Positions 52,511 through 62,817 are shown, counted from the first letter of the stretch. The stretch is 64,000 nt of DNA from Lineus longissimus (GCF_910592395.1 NC_088310.1:12157501-12221500), one strand, 5' to 3'. Notes: generated from the sequence alone by a model not told the origin. Numbers and translations are program-made.

Positions 52511-52999
52511 TAATAGCGAGTTTCTGCATCGCTTACGATTACGATTACGATTACGATTTGTGTTTGACGTCATCGATTTTTGGTGCTACGTCATCCCCGG
52601 CGAAATCGTCGATGGTACTTTCGTCTCGTTCTTACGAGGATTCCGGCTGATCTTCGTAAGTCGAAAAACGATTACATGGATTGGCGAAAAGCCTATTTTC
52701 CACGCTACATGTCAAATTCAAGGTGAAATATTCACTGAAGAATACTTTAGAACATATCTGTCAAACATAGGAACTGCATTTAATGTGATCAACGGCGATT
52801 TTGATCATGTTTTAGCGCCGAAAAAAGTTCACCCAGAGCATGAGAGCAGAGTATAGGGCCTATACTACAGTACACCAAGTCGTTGGTGTGAATGCGGAAA
52901 CAAAATTTCTGGTTCATGCCGGTTTTGAGAGTATTACGATTACGACTTTGAAATCGTAATCGTAATCGTAATCGTAAGCGATGCGGAAACTCCCTAATA
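52511..52999. mobile_element. Nested 479-bp element with TTACGA-repeat TIRs
   Basis: The left end is GCGAGTTTCTGCATCGC followed by four TTACGA units; the right end is its reverse complement (GGGAGTTTCCGCATCGC plus the same repeats) ending at 52994. TAATA flanks both sides (52511-52515, 52995-52999), consistent with a 5-bp target duplication. The inner plus-strand frame (52560-52856) is open over nearly the whole interior. Confidence 0.75.
52560..52859 (+). other. Unrecognised ORF filling the TTACGA-TIR element
   Basis: A 98-codon frame runs from the left TIR (first codon GTG, no early ATG) to a TAG near the right TIR. It reads as plausible protein ('VIPGEIVDGTFVSFLRGFRL', 'WIGEKPIFHATCQIQGEIF', 'YLSNIGTAFNVINGDFDHVL'). 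I know no such family. It may be an exon of a captured gene or chance. Confidence 0.3.
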
Positions 53000-53697
53000 A
53001 AGCCTATTCATTGTAATGTGAATACGTCACTCCTGTTAGAATGGCATGATTTGTCCATCAAAATGATTTATGAAATAAACCCATGTGGAACACAGTTGTC
53101 ACTGCTGGCCTAGGAAATTCAATTCACTGATATTTAAGTGGTCAATAAGAAATTGATTAAGAACTGCTGTTGGCTCATTATGTTATTGTTGTTAGTGTCA
53201 CTTATGCTGCCTGTCCATTTCAATCCAATGCCATATTAACCCACTTGCTCTGATCATTTTCATACTGTTATTCAATCAGTTTTCCTTGTAACATAAAGGC
53301 CCAACAGGTGTGACGTCCGTAACTTCCAAATTTCTAAAAGACAAGGTCATCTGTAATAACATATGAATACAACTGTTGCCACTTCATTAGACAATATAAT
53401 CGTGACCACTACATGTACATAATAAATATGTGGGCTGTGTTTGGGTCATTTATAATGAACAGGCTGTTCTCTTTACTTAACCAGACCTGCTGGTAAAATC
53501 GGACTCGGATATTTTTAGGCTATTGACACCGATATGAGGTTAAGTGGGTGGGATTCTCCCGTACGTATCAAGCAAAAAAAATCGGCATGATCAAAACAGT
53601 CGTATTTTGTAAGTGTTTGTTACTTATTACGGAAAGTGCGATCCACTACATATATTTTTTTTCATTAGTATAAATGATGCCATTATAAAATTCTTAC

Positions 53698-54039
53698 CTT
53701 CCTTACCATAAGTCGACCCTCTGTATCCTGCTCATCTTGTTTACCAGCGTTACAGATAAAACCGGGCGCTTTCTCCATTGTAATTGAACACATGCCTGTA
53801 TTACTATTATAAACAAAAGCGAGTGACTGCAAAATCAAGCAGTGCGTTGAACACATTAATAAATATCGAACATAGTAGGCAGTAGTGTATATAGATGGAT
53901 TAGATGACGGCACGTGTACGTTTAGAAAATAACCAGAACGTTTTGAATTGAATCCATTCGGCATGTTTGGTGCATAGTTGAACTCGCATGGTAGTTTCTT
54001 GAGCCCTGTTTCACTAGGGTGACGGCAATGCGATATCAT
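53698..54039 (-). CDS. PAN/apple-like cysteine-rich exon
   Basis: A minus-strand exon of 342 bp bounded by consensus sites: acceptor AAAACTGTAG directly before ATG ATA TCG at 54039, and donor ATGGTAAGGAAG|GTAAGAA at 53698. The ~114 residues include 'LKKLPCEFNYAP', a central 'VRYLLMCSTHCL', 'LAFVYNSNTGMCSI' and a final 'EGRLMVRK'. This matches the 19.3-kb exon at the same positions. The Cys and aromatic spacing suggests a PAN/apple domain, usually in secreted or cell-surface proteins. The neighbouring exons were not found; the donor and acceptor imply it is an internal exon. Confidence 0.55.
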
Positions 54040-54044
54040 CTACA

Positions 54045-56520
54045 GTTTTGATTAATCATGGTATAAAAGACGCATGCAATTATTGATTTACATTGCATAC
54101 AAATTTGAACTCGTTACCTGAGTTAACGTGTTCTTTATCTCTTTTTCTATTAGCAGGTTTAGCCACAGTCTTTCAACAATTCTTGATGCCACAAACACTA
54201 ATTAAAGTGGTAATACAAATTGATGGCATGATTTCCCCATTCCCGGCTGCAGAATTTGATTTTATATAACCCCAGTTTACAGCTGTCGGATCGGCTTACG
54301 GCAGCAAATGAGGAAGCTAGCGATGCAGAATTTGGAACATTTGATTGGTCAATCTACCGTAACTTACCTTATATTTTACTTTCAGAAATCTCTGAGTAGC
54401 GAAAGGAACGAAACAAATGCGAAACATGCATAAACACATGTAGGCGCAAAAGCATGAGGTAGGAGTATAGTGTTGCGTAAAACAGGGTCGAGCGGTAAGG
54501 CGTCACCATTAAAGAAACAAAGACAATGTCACAACACTGGCCTATCAACAATCTTATCCTAATGGACCAAAGAACTAAGAAACAGAGGGCTAAGACTTTA
54601 AATCTTATTAATAAGTTTTAATGACAAACTGCGCTCATAACTATTTACAGTACTTACACATTTCTACAGCATCATAATTCCAAGCAAAACACTTAAACAC
54701 ACTGATATCTCCCTCATAATGACCTCATAATCACCACATAATTAATCCTTTCTGAAGCGCACTCGCAAACAAAGTGCAAAACCGTAGGCCCAACAGGCTC
54801 GCTCGTGAGGCTTATTGTTAATTTAATTTATTTTTAATTCAAATAACTTTATTATAAAAATATATACATAAATGGATCATATAACAGGTCGCTAGGACCT
54901 CTTATATTATGTCCATAAAATAACATTACTTCAGAATAAAACACGATATAAACATGATGATGAAGACACAAAAAATCATAAAACAGCACATAATTTGCAG
55001 ATCAATAAAAATTCTAAGAGGGAAATTAAGAGTCAGTTCTTAAAATTAACTGGGCTCATGTGCGGCAGTTTTGGCATCTACAGATTGAAGTTAGGCTACA
55101 TTTCCGATAGGGGTCTATAGTGTTACAAGAGCCTCCATCAGATAGCCAGTGGCTTTCCCAAGAGGATATGGCCACATCTCATACTGAGCTTGAACTTTGA
55201 GGATTTATACCAATATCCTGGTATCAAGGTTGGTTAAGGGAGGTTAGCAAATGCAACATAACAGCAGAGGGGTCGGAGGTAGTGTTTACATCATCCAAAA
55301 ACAAAAGTCCAATTTACTTGACAAAATTGGAACTTATATGTTCCAAAACTCATACAACTAAATCCTGCTGAAATATCTAAGCATATGGCCAAACCGGGCC
55401 TAAATCATCTCCCTAAAATTCAACTACTGCTACACCCGTATCTCAAAATAGGTCCACCCCATCCATGAATCCCATCTATCTTTAGCTCACTTTAGTGACT
55501 TAATTGTTGTTGTTGTCTGATAACCGGGCACCTGTTTACACAAAACAAAGGACTGGCTTCTGAACCCTGAACATACTGTGTATACTAACTTATAGCGGTA
55601 GCCTAATTTTCTCGGCAGTAATAATAGGCGGATTTCCGCGAAAAATCACAAAGCCGCCAGTAAATACGCGCATAATATTTATTGATAATTATATTAAACA
55701 AATAACAACATAAATCATAAATCGGAGGCAAGAACTACCAGTTATCTGCACATTTCATCGGTCAGATTTAAATCCTGTGGAGCGCCATTCATGCCATTCC
55801 GATCGACTCTTCCCTAGTGATGTTTTTCTTGGTTTTGATAAACTTTGCATGTTATCTTCGACACTACCCTGGTTCCTAACCTAACGGAACATTACGAGGC
55901 TGCTTTCAAGTGATTGATGCCCGGATTGATGTACGTTACGGTATATGCCCCCTTCAAATAAAAATCGATGACGAACAGAACTCTGGTTCTACGAAACATT
56001 TTTTAGGACAATCTCCTTGCAACTCGAACCTAACCATATGTATATATAACCATATGCGACTGCACATTTGAGGCTATTTTTAGCAATCACAAAAACTTAC
56101 CATGCGGAGTATAAGTTTATTTCTAACTACAAGGTGCTTGTGATTTACGGCGCATACAGCGCACCATAGAAAGGATAGAACTATACTATTCGGGTATTCG
56201 GTGCACGTTTTGCCAGGGCACGCGGGTACCTGAAATCGAACAAGGAAATTTCACAATACCGGGTCACATAAGAGGGCACTATTCGAAAAGGTCGTATACC
56301 TGCGTATAGTATAGTATAGTGGGAATGGGAATCGTGCGCGTTCGATTTTCGTGCAGCGTATACCACCCTGTTCAGAAGTGACCAGAGGAATTGGTAAGAA
56401 CATGCATTTTAATGTTATCTATCACAATTATTAAACGATTTATTGCATACTATAGGATAAGTTAGAAACAATAGTACTCATTTTTACTCATTTTATTGCA
56501 ATTTCTAAGTACAGGCCTTC
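54045..56520. other. No recognisable gene; one retroelement-like 3' tail
   Basis: On the minus strand 55080-54835 looks like a 3' UTR ending in AATAAAGTTATTTGAATT and an A-rich tail, the style of a LINE end, but no coding part is attached. Frames at 54369-54551 and 56181-56366 (-) are unrecognised. TATAGTATAGTATAG-type microsatellite DNA lies at 56308-56320. Confidence 0.35.
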
Positions 56521-56732
56521 ATTACATGTTTTATTACTTATCAACTAAATGATTCTTTTAATTAACATATAGCGAACTTCTTTCTTTCTTTGGTCTTTGT
56601 GCCTGGTCAGCTTCATCCTCGGCTAAGAGGAGAAGAGCCAAATCTTCTTCGTCTGAACTGTCAATCTGATCGGCGCCAAAAGACGGAATACCGCACGCAT
56701 GCTACCCTATGTGACTCGCCGTGCCCGTATAG

Positions 56733-56790
56733 CGTATAGCGAATACCGAATAGCGTATATCGAATAGCGTATACCGAATACCGTATAGAA
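56733..56790. repeat. CGTATAGCGAATA short tandem repeat
   Basis: Imperfect repetitions of CGTATAGCGAATA / CCGAATAGCGTATA fill the spacer between the inverted Harbinger arms. Confidence 0.7.
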
Positions 56791-56799
56791 CTATACGAA

Positions 56800-56976
56800 A
56801 GTTCAGACGAAGAAGATTTGGCTCTTCTCCTCTTAGCCGAGGATGAAGCTGACCAGGCACAAAGACCAAAGAAAGAAAGAACAGAATGGGTTCGGCAGCA
56901 CTTTAAGATGAGACCTCTGTTGGGGGAGTACCACAGGACATTTAAAAACCTCATGGATCATCCAGATGTTAATTAA
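56800..56976 (+). pseudogene. Harbinger-type transposase, N-terminal fragment
   Basis: The frame reads 'SSDEEDLALLLLAEDEADQA', then basic 'QRPKKERTEWVRQHFKM' and 'RPLLGEYHRTFKNLMDHP', followed by a stop. An acidic start, a basic stretch and then W-V-R...R-P-L-L-G-E-Y-H is the usual N-terminal signature of PIF/Harbinger (HARBI1-like) nucleases. The DDE domain is absent. The truncated mirror copy in the left arm stops after the basic stretch. Confidence 0.65.
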
Positions 56977-57010
56977 AAGAATCATTTAGTTGATTAGTAA
57001 TAGCACAACC

Positions 57011-58107
57011 TGACCCCAGCACAGCTATCTTTGCTCTCCAAGGGCCTAAACTTCTGTCCCACTCCGGGTGAACCCGACATAGCGGAAGCCCGAGCTGACA
57101 TGGACAAATTTCATGTCAGCCTCCGTCGGAAGTGTTTCTTCTCTAAATACCAACCGAACACAGACCCTACAAACCACACTATCACGGATGACACTGTCAC
57201 TGCTACTTTCGGCCTTACACCGATCCAGCAGAGGACTTTTAAGAACAAATCCTCGTTCAACCCCCCTGGACCTAAAAATCTAGAGACATTCATCTCCATG
57301 AATGAGCTGGACTTGGCTACGTCACGTAGCTTTGCACCAAAATCCCAAAATCTCACCAGGGACGAAAAACAGGCACTGACAGAACTTAAACGCCTACCGA
57401 ACATTGTCATCAAACCTGCAGACAAGGGGTCAGCTGTGGTAGTCATGAACTCTTCAGATTACAAAAAGGAAGCCCTCCGTCAATTAGCTGACATCCGTTT
57501 CTATTCGAAACAGGACACTAACCTCACTGAGCGCCACTAATCGGAGGTCTCACTGCTTGTCAATAACCTCTATATCTGGAAGGAAATTAGCAAGATATGC
57601 AAGGACTATCTCATTCAGAGAAAACCTCGCACACCACAATTCTACCTCTTACCCAAGATACACAAGGGAGTCCTCCCACCTCCGGGACGACCCATTATGT
57701 CAGCAAATGGATGCCCCACAGAACGAATATCTTCGTTTGTAGACAGCTTCCTGCAACCACTGGTCAAAACAACGAGATCCTTCATCAAGGATACAACACA
57801 CTTTTTACGGGTATTACGCGACATAGGCCAACTCCATGAAGACGCACTACTGGTGACCCCAATACAATACCCACCAACTTCTCACTCGTCCTGCTCCTGG
57901 ATGCAGTCCTCACTATGAACAACTTTGAGTTCAATGGGGAAAACTACCTCCAGACCGGAGGTGTCGCCATGGGTACCAAAGTCGCCCCCTCCCTAGCCAA
58001 CATCTTCATGGCACATTTTGAGGAGACGCACGTCTACACAAACCACCTACAACCCCTCACCTGGGTTAGGTTCATCGATGATGTGTTCCAAATATGGACA
58101 CACGGCC
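57011..58107 (+). pseudogene. PLE reverse transcriptase
   Basis: The N-terminal part (57011-57540) has 'LSKGLNFCPTPGEPDIAE', 'NELDLATSRSF' and the diagnostic 'NIVIKPADKGSAVVVM', ending at a TAA. Out-of-frame continuation (57541-57800) shows 'QFYLLPKIHKGVLPPPGRPI' and 'SFVDSFLQPL'. Near 57870 the text jumps to 'LDAVLTMNNFEFNGENYLQT', 'GVAMGTKVAPSLANIFM' and 'WVRFIDDVFQIW', the catalytic FIDD box. The segment that should hold the first catalytic aspartate, between these blocks, is missing. The enzyme is therefore inactive. Confidence 0.85.
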
Positions 58108-58739
58108 GGTAACCGGAAAAACGCCGACCGACCGACCGACCGACCGACCTACTCGCCGACTCTGACAACCTCACTTACGGCATCCCATTCGCGCCTCATA
58201 GCCCGGTAACCGGAAAAACGCCGACCGACCGACCGACTGACCTGCCAACCTACCGTCATAGTGCAGTATCCCTTTCGCTTCTCTATAGCACATGTATCTG
58301 TGTAGTGCCCAGCGCAATGGACGTGATGGAGTCCGACGTGTCTGACAGCAGCATCTCCAGTCAATTATACCGGGAAAACGACTTCACGCGGTAAGGAACT
58401 GATAACGATACTCTAAAGATATGCTTTGTCTACATGGTCGGTGGATATAAAAACATGATTTGGGCCTAATCTATGCACTGTAGTTTTTCTACTCGAGTGT
58501 CTCGACCGATGCAATGCATGAACTGCAACGCGCAACATGCATTTGTTGTCATTTGACCAGCGCACGTGCGCTTGTTTACAATTTCATTTCACGTGACCTG
58601 CTATCGTGGATTGGATATATCACATTGACTTATGAGACCTGTGACTCAACTACGAAACTCCTTGGGTTGGTAGGTCGGAAGGTCGGTCGGTCAGTCGGTT
58701 GGTCGGTCGGTCGGCGTTTTTCCGGTTACCCACACGGCC
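58099..58739. mobile_element. 623-bp DNA element with GACC-rich TIRs and 9-bp target duplication
   Basis: Both tips read GGTAACCGGAAAAACGCCGA followed by CCGA repeats, in inverted orientation (58108 and 58730). CACACGGCC flanks both sides (58099-58107, 58731-58739). It sits precisely inside the PLE RT frame. A second, directly repeated copy of the left tip occurs inside at ~58205. A 9-bp duplication is typical of Mutator-like elements, but the family is not proven. No transposase is seen. Confidence 0.85.
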
Positions 58740-59860
58740 GCAGGGAATTGGATATCTTTATCCAACATCTCAATGATTGCCACCCGACGACCAAATTCAC
58801 GGCGGAAATCTCCAGCCAGTCTGTGAATTTTCTAGACACAGTAGTCAGCATCAATGAAGACCGTAATATCATTACGTCCCTATACTGCAAACCTACTGAC
58901 GCGCACAAGTACCTGCTGTTCTCCTCAGCACACCCGAGACATTGCCTCAAAAGCACACCCTACAGTCAATTTCTCAGGATCCGCCGGATCTGTAGCCTGG
59001 ACACAGATTTTGAGGAAAATGCCGTCATGATCGGCCGCCACTTCATGCGACGTGGCTACCCTTCACCACTTGTAGAGACAGCCCTCATCCGGGCCTACTG
59101 CACCTCTAGATCTGATCTCCTCAGAGATGAGGCCCCACTGGACACGGACGATCAACCAGGGACGACTGAGGACAATTTCTTCCTTATATCGACCTTTATC
59201 CCGGGTTTCCAAGCATTACATCGCATTGTTAGCCACAACTGGCCCGTGCTCCTGAAATCCATTGCAACGCGTCAGCTACATGACTCTCGCATCACATTTA
59301 GCCACAGAAAACCTCCCAATCTCCGGGATCCTCTGGTCAGAGCCAAATTCACCGACACCGCAACACAATCAGGGGGACCTACAATCACCACTGCCGGCTC
59401 AACCCGTTTGCCTCCGGGTTCCCGCAACGCGTGCCCAAGAGCCAACACCTCTTGTCGTTACTGCCCTAAACTCAACCTGACGGGAAGGATCGGCAGCACA
59501 ACTACCACGTGCTCATACACGGCCATGAAGCACATCACATGCAAAAGCAGTAACCTCATTTACTGCATCACATGCAAAAGATGCAACCAACAATACGTTG
59601 GTCAAACCAAGCTCCGCCTCATGGACAGATTTGTAAAACACTTTTACAATATCTCCAAGGGCAACAAAAATGACACCATCGGCCGGCACTTCACCAGCCA
59701 TAACCACGCAGGCATTGATGATGTGTCCATATCAATCCTGTCCTTCATCCACGCCCACCCAGAATCGCCCCAAAGTGCTGTACTCAGGGACACCATCGAA
59801 ATCAGATGGATCCATAGATTGCGCACTGTAGCTCCGCTGGGACTCAATGTCCTAGACTAG
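58740..59860 (+). pseudogene. PLE RT C-terminal part and GIY-YIG endonuclease
   Basis: Open from the insertion edge to a stop at 59860. The RT thumb region is visible in 'LDIFIQHLNDCHPTTKFTAE', 'SVNFLDTVVSINED' and 'SLYCKPTDAHKYLLF'. A long linker has 'GFQALHRIVSHNWPVLLKS' and Cys pairs (CRYCPKL). The endonuclease begins with 'NLIYCITCKRCNQQYVGQT' (GIY-YIG variant with flanking zinc-binding Cys), continues with 'LRLMDRFVKHFYNI' (catalytic Arg region), 'FTSHNHAGIDDVSISIL' and the Glu in 'IEIRWIHRLRT'. It nicks target DNA for integration. Apart from the insertion upstream this part looks undamaged. Confidence 0.85.
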
Positions 59861-60221
59861 TATGTACTGTACACATACATTGCCACGTCTTTTAACAACT
59901 TTTCCCTATGTGTACTCTACAGGGTTCCCCCAGTCTTACTCCAAAGACAGGGGCAGCATTACTTAAACCGTATCCCGACACAATCCATGTCACATCCTAT
60001 CCACTCAGGACAGGCTATCCGTCAAGCTATTGACCCCTGGAACTAATATCGGGACCATTCCGGTCCCAGACTGTCCGACGTGTAAAATATTTACAGGTCA
60101 ACTTGATATGCGGCCTTTTACTCCCCACAGCCGCACATCTAGGATAGGAACATTTTTCTATCAACAGTCCACGGCCCGCCTCTGCAGGGCCAACCCATCT
60201 TGATCAATATCGCCTTTATAA

Positions 60222-60257
60222 GTGTCTGATGAGCAACTCCTGCGAAACCGTTCACAC
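60222..60257 (+). ncRNA. Candidate hammerhead ribozyme core in PLE terminal region
   Basis: CTGATGAG (60226-60233) and CGAAAC (60243-60248), the two invariant hammerhead strands, are 9 bases apart, with a short possible stem II (GC/GC). GTGT (60222-60225) can pair with ACAC (60254-60257) as stem I. The cleavage region reads CCGTTC where a GTC or GTH triplet is expected; removing one T would fit, so this copy may be inactive or the pairing different. PLEs are known to carry minimal type I hammerheads in their terminal repeats. Confidence 0.5.
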
Positions 60258-60330
60258 CACCCCTGGCATAACCCACATGGCGCGCCTCCCCGCCATTCCG
60301 CGCAACTTTGCCGCCATGCTCCCTAGGAGC

Positions 60331-60407
60331 ATGACGTCATGTCCGTCTCAAAGCCATGACGTCATAAAGGGGCCCAGCATCACGTCAACCACTGCGTCTT
60401 GACGTCA
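60331..60407 (+). promoter_or_regulatory. Cluster of three TGACGTCA sites
   Basis: Perfect CRE motifs at 60332-60339, 60357-60364 and 60400-60407, within 76 bp, just downstream of the ribozyme-like core. ATF/CREB-type promoters often use such clusters, and PLE terminal repeats contain the promoter. Function is inferred. Confidence 0.45.
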
Positions 60408-60530
60408 GTTCCAACACCTCACACGGTTTAAGAGATCAAGCGAAGACTTTTGAGCCTTCACAACGGTCACACAAGCCAATTAAGCTGGTCGCATCTCATC
60501 GCATTGCCACGTCAAAAATAATAAATAATA

Positions 60531-61540
60531 GTTACACTCTAACGGCCAATTTACGCCATTTGACCTCTGTGATCTAGAAAAGGAGGTCAAATCCAAAAAT
60601 CGTAGGACATGTGGTGTATCCTTGCTAGAAGTCCCTGCCATAAAAATTTTATCGAAAACAATTCACTCAAATGAGCAAGATATTGCACTTCTTACTTTTT
60701 CCTTTATGGCCCCTAGTGGCCGAATAAAGAATCAGATCGGGCCAAAATTCGGCATCAGAGGTTATCTGATTTATGGGGTTATATACACCAAGTTTCAAGT
60801 TCATAGCTTGACTGGTTAAGAAACGTGCCATAGTTTACACTCTAACGGCCAATTTACGCCATATGACCTCTGTGACCTTGAAAAGTAGGTCAAATTGAAA
60901 ACCCGTAAGATATGTGATGTATTCTTCCTAAGAGTACCTACCATAAAAATTTTATCGAAAACAAGTCACTTATAAGCGAGATATCACACTTTTTAGATTT
61001 CCACTTTTGGCCCCCTGGTTGCAAAGTTGAGAATCAAATCAAACTGAAATTCAGCACCAGAGGCTATGTGATATAGGGGGTTATATGTATTAAGTTTCAA
61101 GTTCATAGCTTTAGTGGTTAAGAAACGTGTCATAGTTTACACTCTAACGGCCAATTTACGCCATATGACCTATGTGACCTTGAAAAGTAAGTCAAATTAA
61201 AAACCCGTATGATATAAGATGTATATTTGCTATGAGCACCTACAACAAAAGTTTCATCGAAAACAAGTCTCTACTAAGCGAGATATCACACTTTTTAGAT
61301 ATCGACATTTGGCCCCCTGGTGGCCAAGTTGAGAATCAGATCGGACCGAAATTCAGTGTCAGAGGTCACCTGACTGTGCTGTGTACAAAGTTTCAAGTTC
61401 ATAGCCCTAGCGGTTAAGAAACGTGCCACTGTTTCTGAAACAGGATACGACGGACGACGACGACGACGACGACGACGCCGCCGCAGCCGACGGACACAGC
61501 GCTATCGTATAGACTCCCCTTACGGTGAGCCAAAAAACTG
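60531..61540 (+). repeat. Three ~303-bp tandem repeats ending in a (GAC)n microsatellite
   Basis: Units begin TTACACTCTAACGGCCAATT at 60532, 60835 and 61137 (spacing 303 and 302 bp). Each includes TGACCTCTGTGA(C/T)CTTG-like direct half-sites, TCGAAAACAA and AAGTTTCAAGTTCATAGC and ends AAGAAACGTG(C/T)CA. The third unit runs into ACGGACGACGACGACGAC (61449-61482) and then CAGCGCTATCGTATAGACTC. Tandem core repeats plus a microsatellite resemble non-autonomous Helitron or 'pearl'-like elements of marine animals; the ends were not verified. Confidence 0.7.
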
Positions 61541-61544
61541 TAAA

Positions 61545-62270
61545 TAAAATCACCATTTACTCATAAACTATCGACATGTAGGTTATTTTTTTCTGCAAAA
61601 TGACAGCCTGCTCTAGCAATGACCCTCATTCACGCATTTATAAGGTTTTGGGTAGAGAAAAGTCAAACATGTTTTTTTTATTCCTTTGACCAAAAAACAT
61701 TGTTTCTCATAATTAGGAAGATTTATCAACCTGAAATACTGTTTCATTCATTCAATAGATATATCTTTGATACAAGTTAGCAAGCAGCATTCTTTATTTT
61801 ATTTCATATTTTTAGTAAGCCACATTGCAGAGGAAAACAATTAAATCTTGTAGGAAAAACATAAATTTTGGCCGAGTTTTTAGTTTGGAAAAATTAATAT
61901 CCCAATTTTGCTGGTCACGGCTCCGCAGTCATCCGACATGATAATTCTAACTGCTGCTCCAGTTCTTGGGGACGTTCAGTTTGGGACATTTAGAGCGGAT
62001 GAATCATCTGCCCTTCCATCATATCCCGAACAGTGCAATATGGCGTCAGACGGCTTTCAGCCGGGTGTTATTTGTTCCCCGCGTAAATCCGCCATGCGTT
62101 CCGGATAAAGGCTGTTTGATGCATCCAAGGTAAATTTGATGGATGAAAGACAATGTCCCTTATAACAATTTGATACGTTACCGCCAACATTATCATCCGC
62201 GTCCAGGTTTTTGGGTTAATTTCTCAGATAACATATAAATTTCAAACTGACTGTTTTATCAGTCAATATA
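61545..62270. other. No recognisable gene
   Basis: AT-rich sequence with one 66-codon frame (61908-62108 +) that matches nothing. Confidence 0.35.
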
Positions 62271-62272
62271 CA

Positions 62273-62510
62273 TACGGGAGAATCCCACTTACATCATATC
62301 GGTGTCAATTGCCTAAATATCGCGGAGTCCGATTTTACCAGAAGGTCCAGTCAAGTAAAGAGACCAGCCTGTTCATAATAAATGACCCTAACGCAGCCCA
62401 CATCTTCGGTTGTGGTCACGATTATATTGCTTAATGAAGTGACAACGTTGTATTCATGAGTTATTACAGATGACCTTGTATTTTCGAAATTTGAAAATAA
62501 CGTTGCGTCA
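62273..62510 (+). repeat. Partial copy of the 53.3-53.56 kb element end
   Basis: From TA + CGGGAGAATCCCACTTACAT (62275) the sequence follows the reverse complement of 53311-53561 with ~85% visual similarity, including GTCCGATTTTACCAG, AGTAAAGAGA(C/A)CAGCCTGTT and AGATGACCTTGT. The other end is missing. Confidence 0.7.
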
Positions 62511-62817
62511 CTGAATTTTGGGTAATAAACGTCGAATTGATTACTGTAAAATATGTGATAAGCGAACGGCCCACAAAACTGGTCGAGAGGAAATCATTGC
62601 GTATACATGTTCAGGTCCTTCGAAATAGGCCTAGATGACGCTGATGACAAGTGTCGTTTTCATGTGGTTATAGCCTAGGGGTTATTGGTGGTAGACTTCT
62701 ACCACGTTCGTGCAAAAGCCTTTGGGCTCATTGAGTTGAATTGGATGAAAAAAAGACAAACAGGATGTGATGATTAATACTGGGTTTAAGTCAATTCTTC
62801 GTCCAAATCTACAAATT
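62511..62817. other. Spacer, no gene seen
   Basis: No feature recognised, apart from the last ~50 bp being the former C-terminal coding tail of the pogo copy in another frame (acidic 'DLDEELT' end). Confidence 0.3.

Larger units (their letters stand above)
52379..53563. mobile_element. TIR element flanked by TA, with nested insertion
   Basis: The left tip, after TA (52379-52380), reads CGGGGGAATCCCACTTACCT then CATATCGGTG. The right tip, reverse complemented from 53561, reads CGGGAGAATCCCACCCACTT then AACCTCATATCGGTG; TA follows at 53562-53563. A further copy of the right-end family lies at 62275-62505 after TA. The element carries another transposon at 52516-52994. No coding sequence of its own is seen. 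TA flanks are only weak evidence of the superfamily. Confidence 0.65.
56531..57001. repeat. Inverted repeat carrying Harbinger transposase fragment
   Basis: The right arm (56800-57001) and left arm (56531-56659) are near-identical inverted copies sharing TCAACTAAATGATTCTTTTA at the outside and TCTTCTTCGTCTGAACT at the inside. The left arm has lost an ~85-bp block that the right arm retains. Between the arms is a short spacer with CGTATAGCGAATA repeats. Confidence 0.75.
57006..60520 (+). mobile_element. Penelope-like element (PLE), 5' truncated
   Basis: A reverse transcriptase of Penelope type is followed by a GIY-YIG endonuclease, the defining arrangement of PLEs. The 5' end abuts the Harbinger inverted repeat at ~57002. 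RT is damaged by stops near 57538, an internal deletion near 57870 and a 623-bp insertion (58108-58730). The GIY-YIG part is open to 59860. The 3' flank (59861-60520) has a hammerhead-like core and three CRE motifs, as expected from a PLE terminal region. Confidence 0.85.
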
